From Aradus depressus (taxonomy: Eukaryota; Arthropoda; Insecta; Hemiptera; Aradidae): 64,000 nt of DNA. Under the pieces are notes generated by a model that saw only the letters and a program-made list of their open reading frames with translations, ran no database searches and was not told the DNA's origin. The stretch lies in NCBI GenBank assembly GCA_963662175.1, contig OY759216.1:42487087-42551086 (forward strand), read 5' to 3'. Both the position numbers and the translations under genes were made by a program. Positions 32,091-43,984 of the stretch are shown in pieces. Position 1 is the stretch's first letter; each line of letters begins with the position of its first letter.

Positions 32091-35000
32091 ATGGAAGCAG
32101 TTAGTTCCAAGATGAAATGGTCGGAAGAAAATACGATAAAGTTTGTCGGACTCTACCGGGAACACGAGTGTTTGTGGAACGTGGGCATTGTGCAGTACCG
32201 GAATCGAGTTCTACGGGAATCTGCACTTGAAGATATCGTTTCAGAAATGGGAATTGAAGGTTTCACTGTAATGGAAGCTAAGCAGAAAATAAAAAATTTA
32301 AGATCTACTTACTTACAGGAAATTGGAAAAATTGAAAAATGCGTAATGAATGGTTCAGAGAAATTGCATGTGCCGTCATTAAAATGGTTCACAACAATGG
32401 ACACAATTATGAAAGACATTCAAGTAAAAAAATCAACCCTTGGCAGTATCGTAAGTAATTTTTTCATTTATTAGAGAATACATAGTTCATAAATTTCATT
32501 TCGTATAGATAATTGTTATAATTTAACAAATGCATAATGGGTCGAAATTTTAATTATAATATTTATTAATATTATTTATTTTAATAATATTTATTATAAT
32601 ATATGTAATAATTATTATACAGCTATATATCTCCCTTTTAAGTCCTCAACTTAAATAATAACGCTAAACGTTTCACTTCCCATCCTCAGTGTTGGTCTCT
32701 TCAAATGGCTAAAAAAAGTCACAAAATTCATATTTTAATATCTAAAATTTCCTTAGTAAATGGATGAAATCATTATTGAAGATGTGAGGTGTCTCCCGGA
32801 ACGTTTAACGTTATTATTTACGCCGAGGACGTGAAATAAGTTGAGGGATATATGACTCCATAAACATTACTCCATTAACTGAAAATCTCCATACAACACG
32901 TCATCACGAGTATAAAAAGACAACTATGTTCATGCTGATGTGTTCTTAGAAATCTAAAGATGTTCTAAGTGGTGAAGTCTATAATTTCTGAGTAAATTTC
33001 TAACAAAAAATTATCAATACTAAATCCGAATAAAAACAGGAGACTTTTCAAAGAATCAAATCATGACGTAAACAAAAAAAAAAAACAGCGTTACGTTTGT
33101 AAAACAAAACATCTATAATATATTGTATGATAAATCATTTGGAAGGTTTGACAAAGGCAATTAGAAAATAATATTTTTGAGTTCTATTACTATTTTAGTG
33201 TGTGGATGCAGAACAAACTGCATTCGGCTTGGTAGCTTCTGGACACTGATCTAAATAAACAAAATTTGGAGTCTAGCCAACTACACTACACTTCGACAGT
33301 TTTCGATAGCATCCAATTATATGACAATTTTCACCATTTCCTTTTATTAAACGATATTCAGACGAGGTTATGTATTATAAATTATTTATTATGTATTACG
33401 GTGGCCGTGCGGACTAGAGTGTAGGGCTTTGGTCGCATGGTCTCACCATGGTTTGCGGGTTCGAATCCCGCCCAGAAGTAAGTTTTATTTCGTAGATAAA
33501 ACTCCCTCCCGGGGCCATGGATGTCGTAAATAGCTAGGTAACAAACACAATGGTGTAATGATAAGAGTCATGACTAATATGCATCGAACATAAGGCAAAA
33601 GAAAATATATATAGTTTTCTTTGGGTCACTTAGATTGCTCCGTATAAAATATATGCAAATAAACGAAACAGTTTTATCGTAGAATTATTCTTACTGCAGA
33701 CAATGTAGACATAAAAAAAATGTACCTATGTGATGTGGGCATTACAGAACTTTGTTATACCAACCAGTAATGTCAGAATTAAATGAATTTGCAAGAGGAG
33801 TGGGGGGTGAGAGAGCGATCTGTAAAACTGTGGTTGGTATACTCGTAAGTCGTATAATGGCCACATCACATATATTTTATTTATTTTTTCATTTTTATAA
33901 TATTTCATGAACACTACCAATAATAAAAAAATATTTTATAATTCGTTGCTACGCGGTACGTAAATACAGTTAAACATTATTTTGAAATATTTTCTACGCA
34001 AATTTATTTTTCATTCTTTGAGGCGCTATACCTTTGGTCGTATTGATCATATCTGAAATCTGAGGACTTGTTAGCGATTGGAAATTTAATAAGGAACATT
34101 TTTGGTAAGAAACAAATTTTCGTCAGGACTAACCGTTTTCGGATAAATCAAGGAAACGTCCAACAATATGTGTTTCAAAACTACATTTCAGGACGGTTTT
34201 TGGCATGTATCTCGAAAACCGGACGACCTGCAAAAAATCGTATTTCATATAAAATATATATTTTAGTTTTTTCTACAACTTTTACGAGGAAAGATTTTTG
34301 ATTAGGTCATAAATATTAGAGGTATCTTGTAAAATGTTCTTATGCCCCGGGATTCTAAGTTAGAAATGAATTTGAAAGAAAACCAGAATAGTATATAGGT
34401 GAATAGTATCTAACAATGTAACAAGTCGAGTATTTTAACTGGGCAAACTCAAGTGAAGCACGTAGTCATTTCGATTTCAACTCGTGTCTATCTCAGCACT
34501 CCGTGGCTTGGCTGGTCAGTCGGCAGCAAGTCGTCTCCTCGTCTCAGTCATTGTCCGTTCCTGTCACATCCGAACACGCGCGCGTTCATTTATCTTGAAT
34601 CACCGATTATTACCGGGTATAGGATATATATATAGTATAAGTATAGTAGAATATTCTAATAGTACATTCCATTTCCTAATTTGATTTTTTTTCATATCAT
34701 TTTCACAGACTTACAGAACCCCGTCATCTGCACGTAAAAGAAAAATTTCAATAAAATCAGAACCAGGAGAAGATATTGTAAGTATCGATTCGAACCTAGG
34801 CTCTTATCGAGGCTGACAATGTAGGGATGCGTAAAAGAAACTATCGATACTAACGTAGTAATATTAGCATGCAAAAGTATCGATATATGTAAAATATTTG
34901 AACATATTGTATAAATGACATTAAAAAGTAAAATAAAAAATATAAAAAAAGGGTGCCGGTAGCTCAATGGTATGCATGCTTGCTTACTGAGCTCAAGCCG

Positions 35001-36071
35001 TCCGGGGGGACGTTAAGCGATGGTCCTGAGCTTGTACGATGTCAGGTACTCGTTTAAGACACCTTAAAGTAATGTCCTTATAGGTCTTCGAATTAACATT
35101 TGAAATTTCCTGTCGATTCATTCATTTTATTGGCAGTTAAGGTTTTTTTTGTTAAGCTTCCCCTCTAATCCCCCCCTTCCCCTTGGGCGATTCGGCTGAA
35201 AAACAATAGGTGTCGTCCTTAGAGGGTTATGGGTTCACATATAAAATTTCCTATCGATATATTCATTCTATTCGGAGTTATCATGTTTATAGACAGACAC
35301 GACTTTTTTTTTCATATTGGAATCTAGAGGTCGGAAATCATAAAATTTTATTGAAAACACCGCATTTTCGGCCGATTACATAATTTTCTCTATACTTCGT
35401 GTTGCTTGGGAGGTAAAATTAACAATTTAAAATTTCATGGATGAGGACAGATACATTAATTCTCTTCCCCATCTGTCAGAAAGCTGAGTTTTGAATTATA
35501 TTTTTTAGAGTGTTTTGTTAGACTGCCTGATGATGAAGGCAACCACGAAAGCCGGTTAGGATTAAATAAACTAATAAAATCTATGAGAGGTCAGAAGATT
35601 CTTTTTTTATATTACAGCCCATGTAATCCCTACTACATAGTATACCGTCATTGTACATTTTAATTATTAATACATTTTTTTTTTTCACAGACATTCAGTA
35701 CCCCACAACCTGCACAAAGAAGTCTTAAAAAAAAGATTCCAATGAAATCAGAACCAGAAGAGGTTATTGTAGATTCTCGGTCGGAATCCTTTATGAAATC
35801 CTGCATCAAGGAGGAACTAAGATCGATAGATGAGTGCGACGCGATTGGCATAAGTTGGGCCGCAAAACTAAGAAAACTGGATGATGTTCAGAAGGTGCTC
35901 GCAGAGGATCTTATTAATCAGGTTTTAAAAAAGGGGTTTTTCCAGGAACTCACCCGCGACACTCGACTGGACGAGGGGAGCTCGAATCTCCCCTACTCCT
36001 CGAAAGATCACTATCCGCCTGTCTATACCTCCCCTGACTATGGTCCCACATCCCCCAGTTTTGGCGAATAA
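32091..36071 (+). CDS. MADF-domain protein, three exons, 269 residues
   Basis: Exons are 32091-32450, 34709-34777 and 35691-36071. All junctions are phase 0 with strong signals (ATC|GTAAGT, TTTTCACAG|ACT, ATT|GTAAGT, TTTTTCACAG|ACA). The start is the ATG at 32091; codons before it are open but lack an ATG. Residues about 10-105 form a MADF domain without an internal intron (NTIKFVGLYREHECLWN ... KQKIKNLRSTYLQEIGKI ... PSLKWFTTMDTIM). Exon 2 and the start of exon 3 are similar (TYRTPSSARKRKISIKSEP versus TFSTPQPAQRSLKKKIPM then KSEPEEVIV), each with a basic patch and a psi-K-x-E SUMO-like site, so the linker exon is duplicated. The tail has a BESS-like helix pair (WAAKLRKLDDVQKVLAE ... INQVLKKG) and a Pro/Tyr-rich end. 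Probably a nuclear DNA-binding regulator. Introns hold SINE2, MITE M3, DR2, SINE1, DR1 and a hammerhead-like repeat. Confidence 0.78.
33398..33600 (+). mobile_element. SINE2, tRNA-derived
   Basis: The head 'ggtggccgtgcggactagag' and B-box 'gggttcgaatcccgc' resemble a long-arm tRNA. The body is 'aaataaaactccctcccggg' wait-free of coding and its tail is 'acacaatggtgtaatgat'. Another copy lies in reverse at 17228-17360. The head does not fold as a clean tRNA acceptor stem. Confidence 0.7.
33726..33895. mobile_element. Palindromic MITE M3
   Basis: Arms 'tgtgatgtgggcattacaga' and 'cgtataatggccacatcaca' face each other, with 'ttataccaacca' / 'tggttggtata' inside. Pieces of the family recur near 720, 7350, 60445 and 62060. 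Confidence 0.7.
33960..34330 (+). repeat. Dispersed repeat DR2
   Basis: Marked by 'gaggcgctatacctttggtc', 'tagcgattggaaatttaata', 'ggataaatcaaggaaacgtc' and 'aaaaccggacgacctgc'. Other copies: 60544-60800, part at 63893-64000, and reverse at 47395-47560. Confidence 0.75.
34951..35420 (+). repeat. SINE1 fragment and DR1 in intron 2 of the MADF gene
   Basis: 34951-35056 is a shortened SINE1 ('gccggtagctcaatggtatg' to 'cgatgtcaggtactcgt'). 35080-35420 is DR1. Confidence 0.75.
35527..35560 (+). ncRNA. Hammerhead ribozyme-like core in intron
   Basis: CTGATGA (35527-35533), a weak hairpin GG-CAA-CC, GAAA (35547-35550), then GCCGGTTAGG. It resembles the core at 24585 and is probably a Penelope-like terminal fragment. 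Confidence 0.35.
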
Positions 36072-36239
36072 ATCCAATATTTTGTCCAATGCATTCCACC
36101 TTTTCGAGACTCATTTCTCGGGCTATACATGTAGTATCTTGTTCTATATGGTACTTATATGTGAGGATGTTCGGGAAACCATTGATACATTAGTCGGAAA
36201 AGTATATTTTACGGATGAGTAAAATAAAACGATGGCCGA
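36072..36239 (+). other. Presumed 3' UTR of the MADF gene
   Basis: An AATAAA overlaps the stop region at about 36067 and another lies near 36222 ('gtaaaataaaacg'). No other feature is seen. Confidence 0.35.
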
Positions 36240-36860
36240 AATGGCCTTTGATTTTCTTCCCTAGTTATACGAAGTATGGGGGAAGTTATGTAATTGTTCA
36301 GAAATTCGAGTTTGAGTTTCACCGGGTTTCATGACGACATCTATTGATTTTCAGACAAATAGACTAAAGGGAAAATTGGGGGGAGGGGGTTAATACAAAA
36401 CTCTAATAACTGCCGTTGTAATGAATGTATCGACAAGAAATTTCATTTGTAAATTCAAAATCCCATAAGGACGACACGTACTAATTTTCAGCGAAATTAA
36501 ACGAAAAGAAGGGGGATGAGAGGGGCCACAATTTGAAAATCCCAATAACTGCCTATGTAAGGAATGTATCGACACAAAATTCAGAATCAGTAAGAGGATT
36601 CAGTCCCTTACTATCGATACGTTCCTTAAACTGCAGTTATTAGAGTTTTTGTTTTTAGCTACTCCATTCCCATAGGTCGATTTAGCTGAAAATCAATGGT
36701 TTCTGTTTTTATGTGGTTTTGTTAAATACGTCGTCGGTGAATCGCCGGCAATGTACTTCCCCAGATCAAATTAATGACAGGTCAGGAAATATGAAAATTC
36801 AACATCAAATTTCTAAGATTAATTAACATCCCGTATACTTCGTATATTTGGGGGATGTAA
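36240..36860. repeat. DR1, two copies in opposite orientation
   Basis: 36240-36590 reads the family in reverse ('gaagtatgggggaagttatg', 'aatgaatgtatcgacaagaa'); 36590-36860 reads it forward, with 'aatcgccggcaatgtacttc'. Confidence 0.75.
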
Positions 36861-37018
36861 AACGTGTATCTAGGATGGGTGAGTTGTCATGGAAAGATCC
36901 TGTGCTGGGCAGTTAACTAGGATGGAGTACAGCGCGACATTCCCATGAGAGTGGCGACCGCGTAAGGAGAGTAGGCCGGACAAGACTGAGAAGATAGTGA
37001 AGCCAATCATGCCAGGAG

Positions 37019-37265
37019 TCGGACCACAGTCCACACAACAGAAGAGAGAGGTTGGTTGCACTGCGGAGTCCACACAACAGGAGAGAGTAGTTGGTTGCAT
37101 CTACGTCGTCAAAGTTGGACTGCTGCGTCCACACAACAGGAGAGAGAAGTTGGTTGCACTGCGGAGCCCACACAATAGGAGAGAGAAGTTGGTTGCATTT
37201 TCGTCGTCAAAGTTGGACTGCTACGTCCACACAATAGGAGAGAGAAGTTGGTTGCACCTTCATTG
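37019..37265 (+). repeat. Minisatellite of about 38 bp with longer spacer variants
   Basis: Five copies of 'gtccacacaacaggagagag' + 'aagttggttgca', two of them preceded by 'tcgtcaaagttggactgct'. Open frames here on both strands are by-products. Confidence 0.8.
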
Positions 37266-37424
37266 TCAATGTTCCTAATATGTTACTAAGTTGTATAATT
37301 TATTGTTTAAAAAAAAAGTTTGTAAATATTTGTTAAATACTGAGAAATTAGATAGTACTTTCTTACTTTGTTTTATAGTATTTCTCATTATCTTAATTAC
37401 CTAATAATAATAATAACCTTGACC

Positions 37425-37765
37425 ACGTCGTCCTTCGGATGGGACGTTAAACGAATGACAGGTACTCGCTAATAAACCTGGGTAATAGATTTCTTAAGCT
37501 TGTCTGGGATGAGAGTGCTTATTTCATTTCTTCCAGAGGTGTCCTGTGAACGTTTTTTGTGATCCGAAGAAGGGACGTGGAAGTGTCTCAAAATAATGAC
37601 AAAAAAAGAAAAAAAGACCTCTGGAAGAAATGCTGAAAATAACCAACTTAAACCTGTGTAGGCAAAATTTGAGTCTCCCAGTCGGACTCATGTCTACCAG
37701 AGCGACGAAAGTGCGCTCTGGCATCAGGTAATATGATCACGAAGTTGAAGCTCAGGAATGAGATA
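37425..37765 (+). mobile_element. SINE1 interrupted by a small palindrome
   Basis: SINE1 body before 37480 and after 37660. Between them an inverted repeat ('ttccagaggt' / 'acctctggaa') encloses 'gaagaagggacgtgg', related to the palindrome at 55028-55168. Confidence 0.6.
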
Positions 37766-38877
37766 CAATAATTAATTATATCAAGAGATAAAATGACAGA
37801 CACCAGGCCAGAGTGGAGTTGATTCGCGGGACCGGATCATACCTGGGACTGGATCTGCGACAGTTGGTGACGGAGACAGGCTACCAGTGTTCAACCGGTT
37901 TGTCGGCTCCTGGCGAGAGGGGAAAAATGTGGTGTGCTGGGGCGACCACCGATCGTCAGACATTGGTCGACCGGTGGTCGCTCCTGCCCCTCCATAACCT
38001 CTCTTAACCACTCCCCCAGATCTTGAGCTCCCTCCACAAAGATGAAGATGAGTGATGTTGCAGTGATGCAAGGTTCACCCAAAAATAATAAAAGATTAAA
38101 GGAATACACTAAAGATATTTGACATGATAATAATGAACAAAATTTTCTATTATTATCAGAGATGTTTTTTTTTTGGTCTGTCTGTCTGTGGCATCGTAGC
38201 TCCAAGACGGCTGAACCGATTTTAAAGCAGTTTTTTGTTTCAAAAGCTGGTATTTGCGAGATGGTTCTTAGCCATGTTTGATGAAAATCGGGTACGCCGT
38301 CTTCAAGATATTCAGGTTTCATCAGAGCCCATGAGTGACCTCGGCCTGTACTTCGTGACACTAGGAGTTTGTGCTCAAATATTTTTTAAAAAAACCCTCC
38401 CCACCAAGGTTTTAGTAAAAAAAAATGAATGAACAAAAACATTTTTTTAATTAACTTTTATTTAAAACATCAAATACCGGACTTTTTTTTGTTTGTGACG
38501 GTTTTAAATTTTTAATTTAATCTTTTCATTCATAATAATTAGGCTATAATTCAATAATGTTCTTAAACATTCCTTTTTTTTTTTTTTTAAGTTTTATTAA
38601 TGAATTTTGATGTATCCCAAAATTTTTAGGAACCTTATCTTCTTTGAAAACGTTCCTGGCTACGTCTTTACAGTCGGTTGGGAGGCAGAAACTTGCTAAT
38701 CCACGTACAATTAAATTCCTGTTAACTGAATGAATCTCTCTTTAGTCAAATATATTTCATAAATTTGATATTCAGTTAGATATTTAACTTAATATCAAGA
38801 AATTCCTATGTTAACTAAACACTCACCCTTTGATATGACCTAAATATTAGGTAGGTCAATGGTTTAGTGTCATTTTA
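37766..38877. other. No intact gene
   Basis: 37935-37990 has an inverted pair ('gcgaccaccg' / 'cggtggtcgc'). 38170-38335 carries a 'tctgtctgtctgtggcatcg' leader typical of dispersed repeats. The minus strand at about 38010-38072 resembles the 28.9-kb phrase. Nothing else is recognised. Confidence 0.35.
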
Positions 38878-38909
38878 GTTTATTGCAAAAGAGAGAGTTC
38901 TTCCATTTT

Positions 38910-41900
38910 TCATGGTACTTCAGATATTTCTCCTGAATCTTTCGGTTCGGATTTTAGAAATGTATATGAACGTTCTACATCTTCCGAGGCCTGTTCTTCA
39001 GAGGAACTTGGCGATAAAAAAACTCGAGGTACTTGATAGGAATGAGGTGGCGAGGAACCTCTTGGATGACGATTACTCGACGACTGTTTCCAATCTTCAA
39101 CTTGATTCATTTCCATTTCGGATATCACTGAGAATATTTTCGATTTGGCCAAAGCCTGATGATAGGGAGAGAAAGTTCGCATTGTATTGGCTATACTGGA
39201 GAAAAAACTGGTGAGTGGATCGTATTTTTCTTGAAGGATGTAGGAGGTGAGAGTTGAGGAAGTTGACTTCCTTCTGTATCCAGACGAAGAGCGACGTCTC
39301 TTCAGGGATTTTGGCGGTTGGTACCTTGTCAAGAAGTGTGGTCGGTTGGCAACGTGTTCTTCTTTCTTGAACGACTCCTCGACAACGGCCGGTTGTTCAG
39401 ATAGTTCCGATAGGGCTGTATCTTCTACGATCCCTTCCATCAGATTTTCACTAGACTCGTCATCTCCTAGAGTCGATTCCTCAAAATTCGATATAGCCTT
39501 TCTTTCTTGGTAGAAAGGTATCAGAAATGACATTTCCTTTTCGTACCTCCATGATTTGGGTCTTCCTGTTATTTGTCCAGTTTTTATTTGAACTTTGGTT
39601 CTCAGTACTTTTCTGAAGCTGTCCCTCAGATTTATCCAAGATTTCTTACAAACGGGTCCTGAAACATAAATAAAATAAGTTACACTTTTTCTAATTAATT
39701 ACTTTTAAGTTGTATTTAATAAAAGAACGAAGAGTTGTTCACTCAGAAGTTTATTTTGCAACGCCAGCTTTCGGTTATATTCGACAATCTTCAGTGTTAA
39801 CTCTACATTTGATAGATAAAAAAAAAACAATAAATAAAAATATCTACGCAAAGAAATATTCGTTCCCCAATTTTTGATTGAAGGAAAGGATGACCTATTC
39901 TGTTCAAAAATAAATACAAGCAAAGAACCAGTTTAACTTTTATTTTGACTAATTCTACGGAATTATATAGGTACCTACATAAAGTGGTACCGCTTTCGGC
40001 TTAACCCATCGTCATCACACTTTATGCATATATTTTTGTGGAATTAGACAATATAAAAGTTCTTAATTTTTATTTATTTTATTAGCTTTCCATTATAACG
40101 ACACAGATCGCAAAAATTTATTTGGACATATTCTATTTTGGATAATATCTATCTGGAGAAATTGTTTTTTTTTTGGGAGGAATTTTCATCAATCGAATCA
40201 CTGACGTTCATAAAATGTACATGATGAAAGAGAAAATTTGTATGATATTATATAATTACATCACAATTGTTTCTAGGTTTGTTGTCAATTGTTTGTTTAG
40301 GTTACAACATTTTTCACTTTCGATGTTAGTAAGTTCGTTCGGAGAGTAAAAAACTGGAAAAACGGGAATAGTCTTCCCTTATGATTATCTCAATCAATGC
40401 GATAAGAAGAACCCCAAAACAAGATTTCAAATCTAGGCTTACTCAGTGTTGGGTTTTAGCTAGCTAAGGTGTAACTACAGCTTAAACAAAATTAGTTTCG
40501 TTAATTTAGCTATTAACTGTTGACACGCAGCTAATTTTTACAACTAAATTAGCTTTTAGTTGAAATAAACAGCTAATTGTTTTAAGCTTTAGAAAATAGC
40601 TGTCATGGCAACTTAAACTAATTAGCTTTAGCTGCCAACTAATAACAACTAATTATATCCTTACGTGTGTTTGTTGAGCAACGGGTTGAATATGAGAATT
40701 ATTTGCTTTGGGAATTTTTTCAACACAATGTACACTACAAAACCTTTCTTTATCTCTGAAAATTAATAACGTAATAATTTCAATTTTTTAAAAATAATGA
40801 ATTAGTTAATTTTATAAAAAGCCTAGCTTTGTGTAAGTTAGGTTTACCCATGTTTTTCATCTTCTCTGCTGTCTCATTCCGGCAATGTTCGACAATAAGG
40901 AACAACATTAGGTATTTTTAATGAGTTATATTTTTGCTAACTTTTGGTGAATTTGGGACATCCTAGCGAATAGAGAAAACAAATTACGATAAACTGAAAA
41001 TTTGCCAAACAATTTAAATAGGTGTTCGTTTTGAAATAAACGTTAGCCTCATATTTCAATCTTTTCGATTTTCATGTCAAAAAACATGTCACCTATTGGG
41101 AAATTTAAGGTAGATTACGACAGTGTAGTCAGATTTCACTTTACTTTAACCAAAAAGTGATATTTACGGACATTTTGCTGAAAAACGTGGTTATCGTCAA
41201 AAAAATTTAAAATCTCATTTATTTCTACACCAAGTTGAAACGGATTTTTATTACCCCGGTACTTGAGTGGGGCATTCACCCCCCCCGTCTGCTTGCGATA
41301 CACCCTGTATATATGAACGTTAATTATTAAATAAACTATTCAATCACTATATCTATAAACAGTTTTTTTCGACAAATACAATATGATACAGTAAGCCTAG
41401 ATTTGAAACCTTGTTTTTGGGTTCTTCTTATCACATTGGTTGAGATAATCATACGGGAAGATTATTTCTGTTTTTCCAGTTTTTTACTCTCCGAACGAAC
41501 TTAATTTCGAAAGTGAAAAATGTTGTGACCTAAACAAACTAAGTAACATCAACTACTATCAAGTAACCATTCTAGTCTTACCATTTTGTAACTAAAATCA
41601 AATACAATCAACTTATCTACCTACATACATTGTTTAGTCTGTCTACGATTTAGTGGAGCCTGGTGAGAAAAGTAGAGGGACGAGAGGTGGGGAGGGAGAC
41701 ATGTGAACTCAACAAGTGAGAGTTGTACTGTCCGTCAAAAAAAAAAAAAAAAAATTAAAATAATTGTTTTTTAGAGTATATTTATTTCTATTAGCTGAAC
41801 GAGAAGAAAATATTAAAAAATAAATTTGAGCTGAAAAAGTGTTGGAGCGATTTGCTGAAAAAAAAAAAAAAAAAAAAAAAAAAAATTAAGGCTTATTTAA

Positions 41901-43984
41901 TTGAGGATACTTACTAACTATTACTCCTTTTTGTATAAGGCTACGGTTACTGTGCATGCGAATTCGGACGAGTACATCCGAAATCCTCGTCAGAACAAGG
42001 TGGTTACACTGTGCGCGTTTTCTGATATTCTGATAGTACGTTTCTGCCGCCCAGCAAAGATGGACGAACTTGATGAATTTTATTTTCTTGAAAGTCCGTT
42101 AATGAAGTTATTCTTGTTAATTGGTGGAAAAACAGAGCATGTCAAACAGTTATTTTTTTGTAGAGACGACTGTTTTTGTCTTTGGTCTCTCATATCCCAC
42201 AAACACCTGTTCCCGTACACAAGACTTATCAATTTATCGTTATCCATGGTGAATTAACCAAATCACTCAAAATTCAACGAACGAAAACACCCAAAACAGA
42301 CGCAGGTCGCACGAAAAAATCAAACTTGAACGCTCAACTGGTTCTCACGACGTCGTGCATGTTCTGACGTGTTCGTCGCTGCCAATGTAAGGGGGCGTTC
42401 AAGTATTACGTAAGGAGGGTTACGGGAGGGGGGGTCTTGTAAAACGTTACGATGCGTTACAGGGGCGGGAGGGGGGAAACTAGGGAATTAAAATTTCCCA
42501 AGTTGGCAACCCTTTTGGTTTATGTTTTACGGGGAATCCCTCGACTGCATTGTACGTCATTTTTATTTGGTTTTCGTTACATGGGGGGGGAGGGAGAGTC
42601 AAAAATCTTCAAAAATTGCATTACGTAATACTTGAACGCCCCCTAAACACTCTCATTGGAAAACAGGCGTTTGTTTGTTCGGACGAATTCGTCAGAACAC
42701 ATTTTCGTCAGAACTCGCATCCATAGTAACCGTAGGGTAAGACTGATGATAATTTTAATGGTTGATTTAAATTTGTGTTGATTATTTTGTTATAAAATAC
42801 TATTATTTTGTGTATGGTACCTGATTGTTAATTATTAAATTTAATTAAACTTAAACTAAAAATATGATTGTGAAATGTAAACCATTGTTATATAGCCTAT
42901 GGTTATCGTGTTCACAGATACATAGATAGACAGCAATTTATTTCCCAGATAAACGAAGTATAGAGGAAGTTATGTAAGCAGAATTTCCTGTTTTCCGACC
43001 ACTGAAAAAAAAAAAAAAAAAATTTCTGTCTGTCTTGATCAAGATAATTCCCGATAGAATGAACGTACAGACACGAAATTTTATACGTGACTCCAGAATC
43101 CTCTAAAGATGACACCTATTTATTTCAGACAAATCAAGGGGATTAGGGGAAGGCTTAACATAAAAGCTCTAATCCGATAGAATGAATGTATCGACACGAA
43201 ATTTCATGTGTATTCAAAACTCCATAAAGACATAAATATTCAATGGAATCGGTAGAAGGAAAGGAGGATCAGAGAGGGCTGTACTCCAAAAACTGCCGAA
43301 GTAATGAACGTATCAACATGAAACTTCGTATTTAAAGTCAAAACCCAATGAGGACTTTACCTATCAAATGTCAGCAATATCGGCAACAGGGAAGGAGGGA
43401 TTCAGGGGAAGGGGGCAAAACTCAAAAACCCTAATAACTGCCGAAGTAATGAACGTATCAACATGAAACTTCATATTTAAAGTCAAAACCCAATGAGGAC
43501 TTTACCTGTCAAATTTCAGCAATATCGGCAACAGGGAAGGAGGGATTCAAGGGAAGGGGGCAAAACTCAAAAACCCTAATAACTGCCGATGTAATGCATT
43601 TTACGACACAAAATTTAGAATGAGGATTTAGGAGCCCCTATGTAAGTCAACTGTTGAATATTAACGCAAACGTTCGACTGGTTATGGAGGGGGAGCGGAA
43701 AGTTAATTGAATAGTATAATTAAAAGGTCGGTAAACAAAAAAACTCCGCATCGAGTTTTTGAGTGATTACACAACTTCCCCTATACTTCGTATATCTTAG
43801 ACAGTAAAAAAAATATATATATATATATAAATGTATGTAAGTGGTACCTACCGGGTTGGTTGAGGCTATGGCCGATATCCCGCCAACAGTCCTTCTTAAA
43901 ATTGATATCATTGTATCTGGGATGTGTAGAATCATAGAAGACATTGTTCTGTCGGACAAGCAAGATGAGTTTCTCCGTATCCAT
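38910..43984 (-). CDS. MADF-BESS protein, two exons, 293 residues
   Basis: Exon 1 is 43984-43852 (ATG to a phase-1 donor GTAGGT) and exon 2 is 39658-38910 (acceptor TTATGTTTCAG). Joined, they give one frame of 882 nt. Residues 1-105 are a textbook MADF domain: MDTEKLILLVRQNNVFYD, then WRDIGHSLNQP, the split Gly, VCKKSWINLRDSFRKVL and SWRYEKEMSFLIPFY. An acidic segment follows, then a basic RRRSSSGYRRKS nuclear signal, a BESS motif near 195-235 (DPLTSFFSSIANTMRTFSP) and a Ser/Glu-rich tail with an LKSEP SUMO-like site. AATAAA for polyadenylation lies about 30 nt past the stop (38883-38878). Probably a nuclear DNA-binding regulator. The intron of 4.2 kb is filled with repeats. The intron position matches the genes at 24-27 kb and 17 kb. 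Confidence 0.82.
39769..39794 (-). ncRNA. Hammerhead ribozyme-like core in intron
   Basis: The minus strand has CTGAAGA, a loosely paired 12-nt insert, then GAAA and GCTGGCGTTG. The stem is weak. Confidence 0.3.
40263..41720. mobile_element. Fold-back element with arms of about 170 bp (family DR3)
   Basis: 40265-40440 ('acaacatttttcactttcga' ... 'caagatttcaaatctaggct') is the reverse complement, with few differences, of 41385-41535. The right flank 41640-41715 ('gatttagtggagcctggtga', 'ggtggggagggagac') recurs at 60248-60330. The centre 40445-40660 is a degenerate TTAGCTAA-type repeat. A-rich runs lie at 41738-41754 and 41861-41884. Confidence 0.65.
40445..40660. repeat. Degenerate TTAGCTAAT-type repeat
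   Basis: Dozens of self-complementary TTAGC/GCTAA words in loose order ('aactaaattagcttttagtt', 'aactaattagctttagctgc'). No frame is seen. Confidence 0.7.
41938..42740. mobile_element. TIR element, Harbinger-like, with a nested MITE
   Basis: Left end CTACGGTTACTGTGCATGCG; right end inverted GCATCCATAGTAACCGTAG; inner 'gaattcggacga' / 'tcggacgaattc' also inverted. A short frame MDELDEFYFLESPL near 42058 may be a transposase scrap. Confidence 0.6.
42391..42647. mobile_element. Harbinger-type MITE, nested
   Basis: Ends GGGGGCGTTCAAGTATTACG ... CGTAATACTTGAACGCCCCC are exact, flanked by TAA on both sides. The interior is G/C-run-rich. Confidence 0.88.
42900..43800 (-). repeat. DR1, longest array in the window
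   Basis: Mostly reverse orientation. At least four successive internal units of about 130-150 bp, each with 'gaatgaatgtatcgacacga' or its variant 'gaacgtatcaacatgaaact'. Units near 43280-43430 and 43430-43580 are almost identical. Confidence 0.8.

Noticed and set aside
33400..33480. tRNA gene with B-box 'gggttcgaatcccgc'
   Set aside because: The ends do not pair as an acceptor stem, and the sequence continues as a repeated body also found at 17.2 kb, so it is a SINE head. The same applies to the SINE1 heads at 13.86, 48.1 and 63.55 kb.
36997..37278. 93-codon plus-strand frame and overlapping minus-strand frames
   Set aside because: They lie wholly in a minisatellite; composition reflects the repeat unit.
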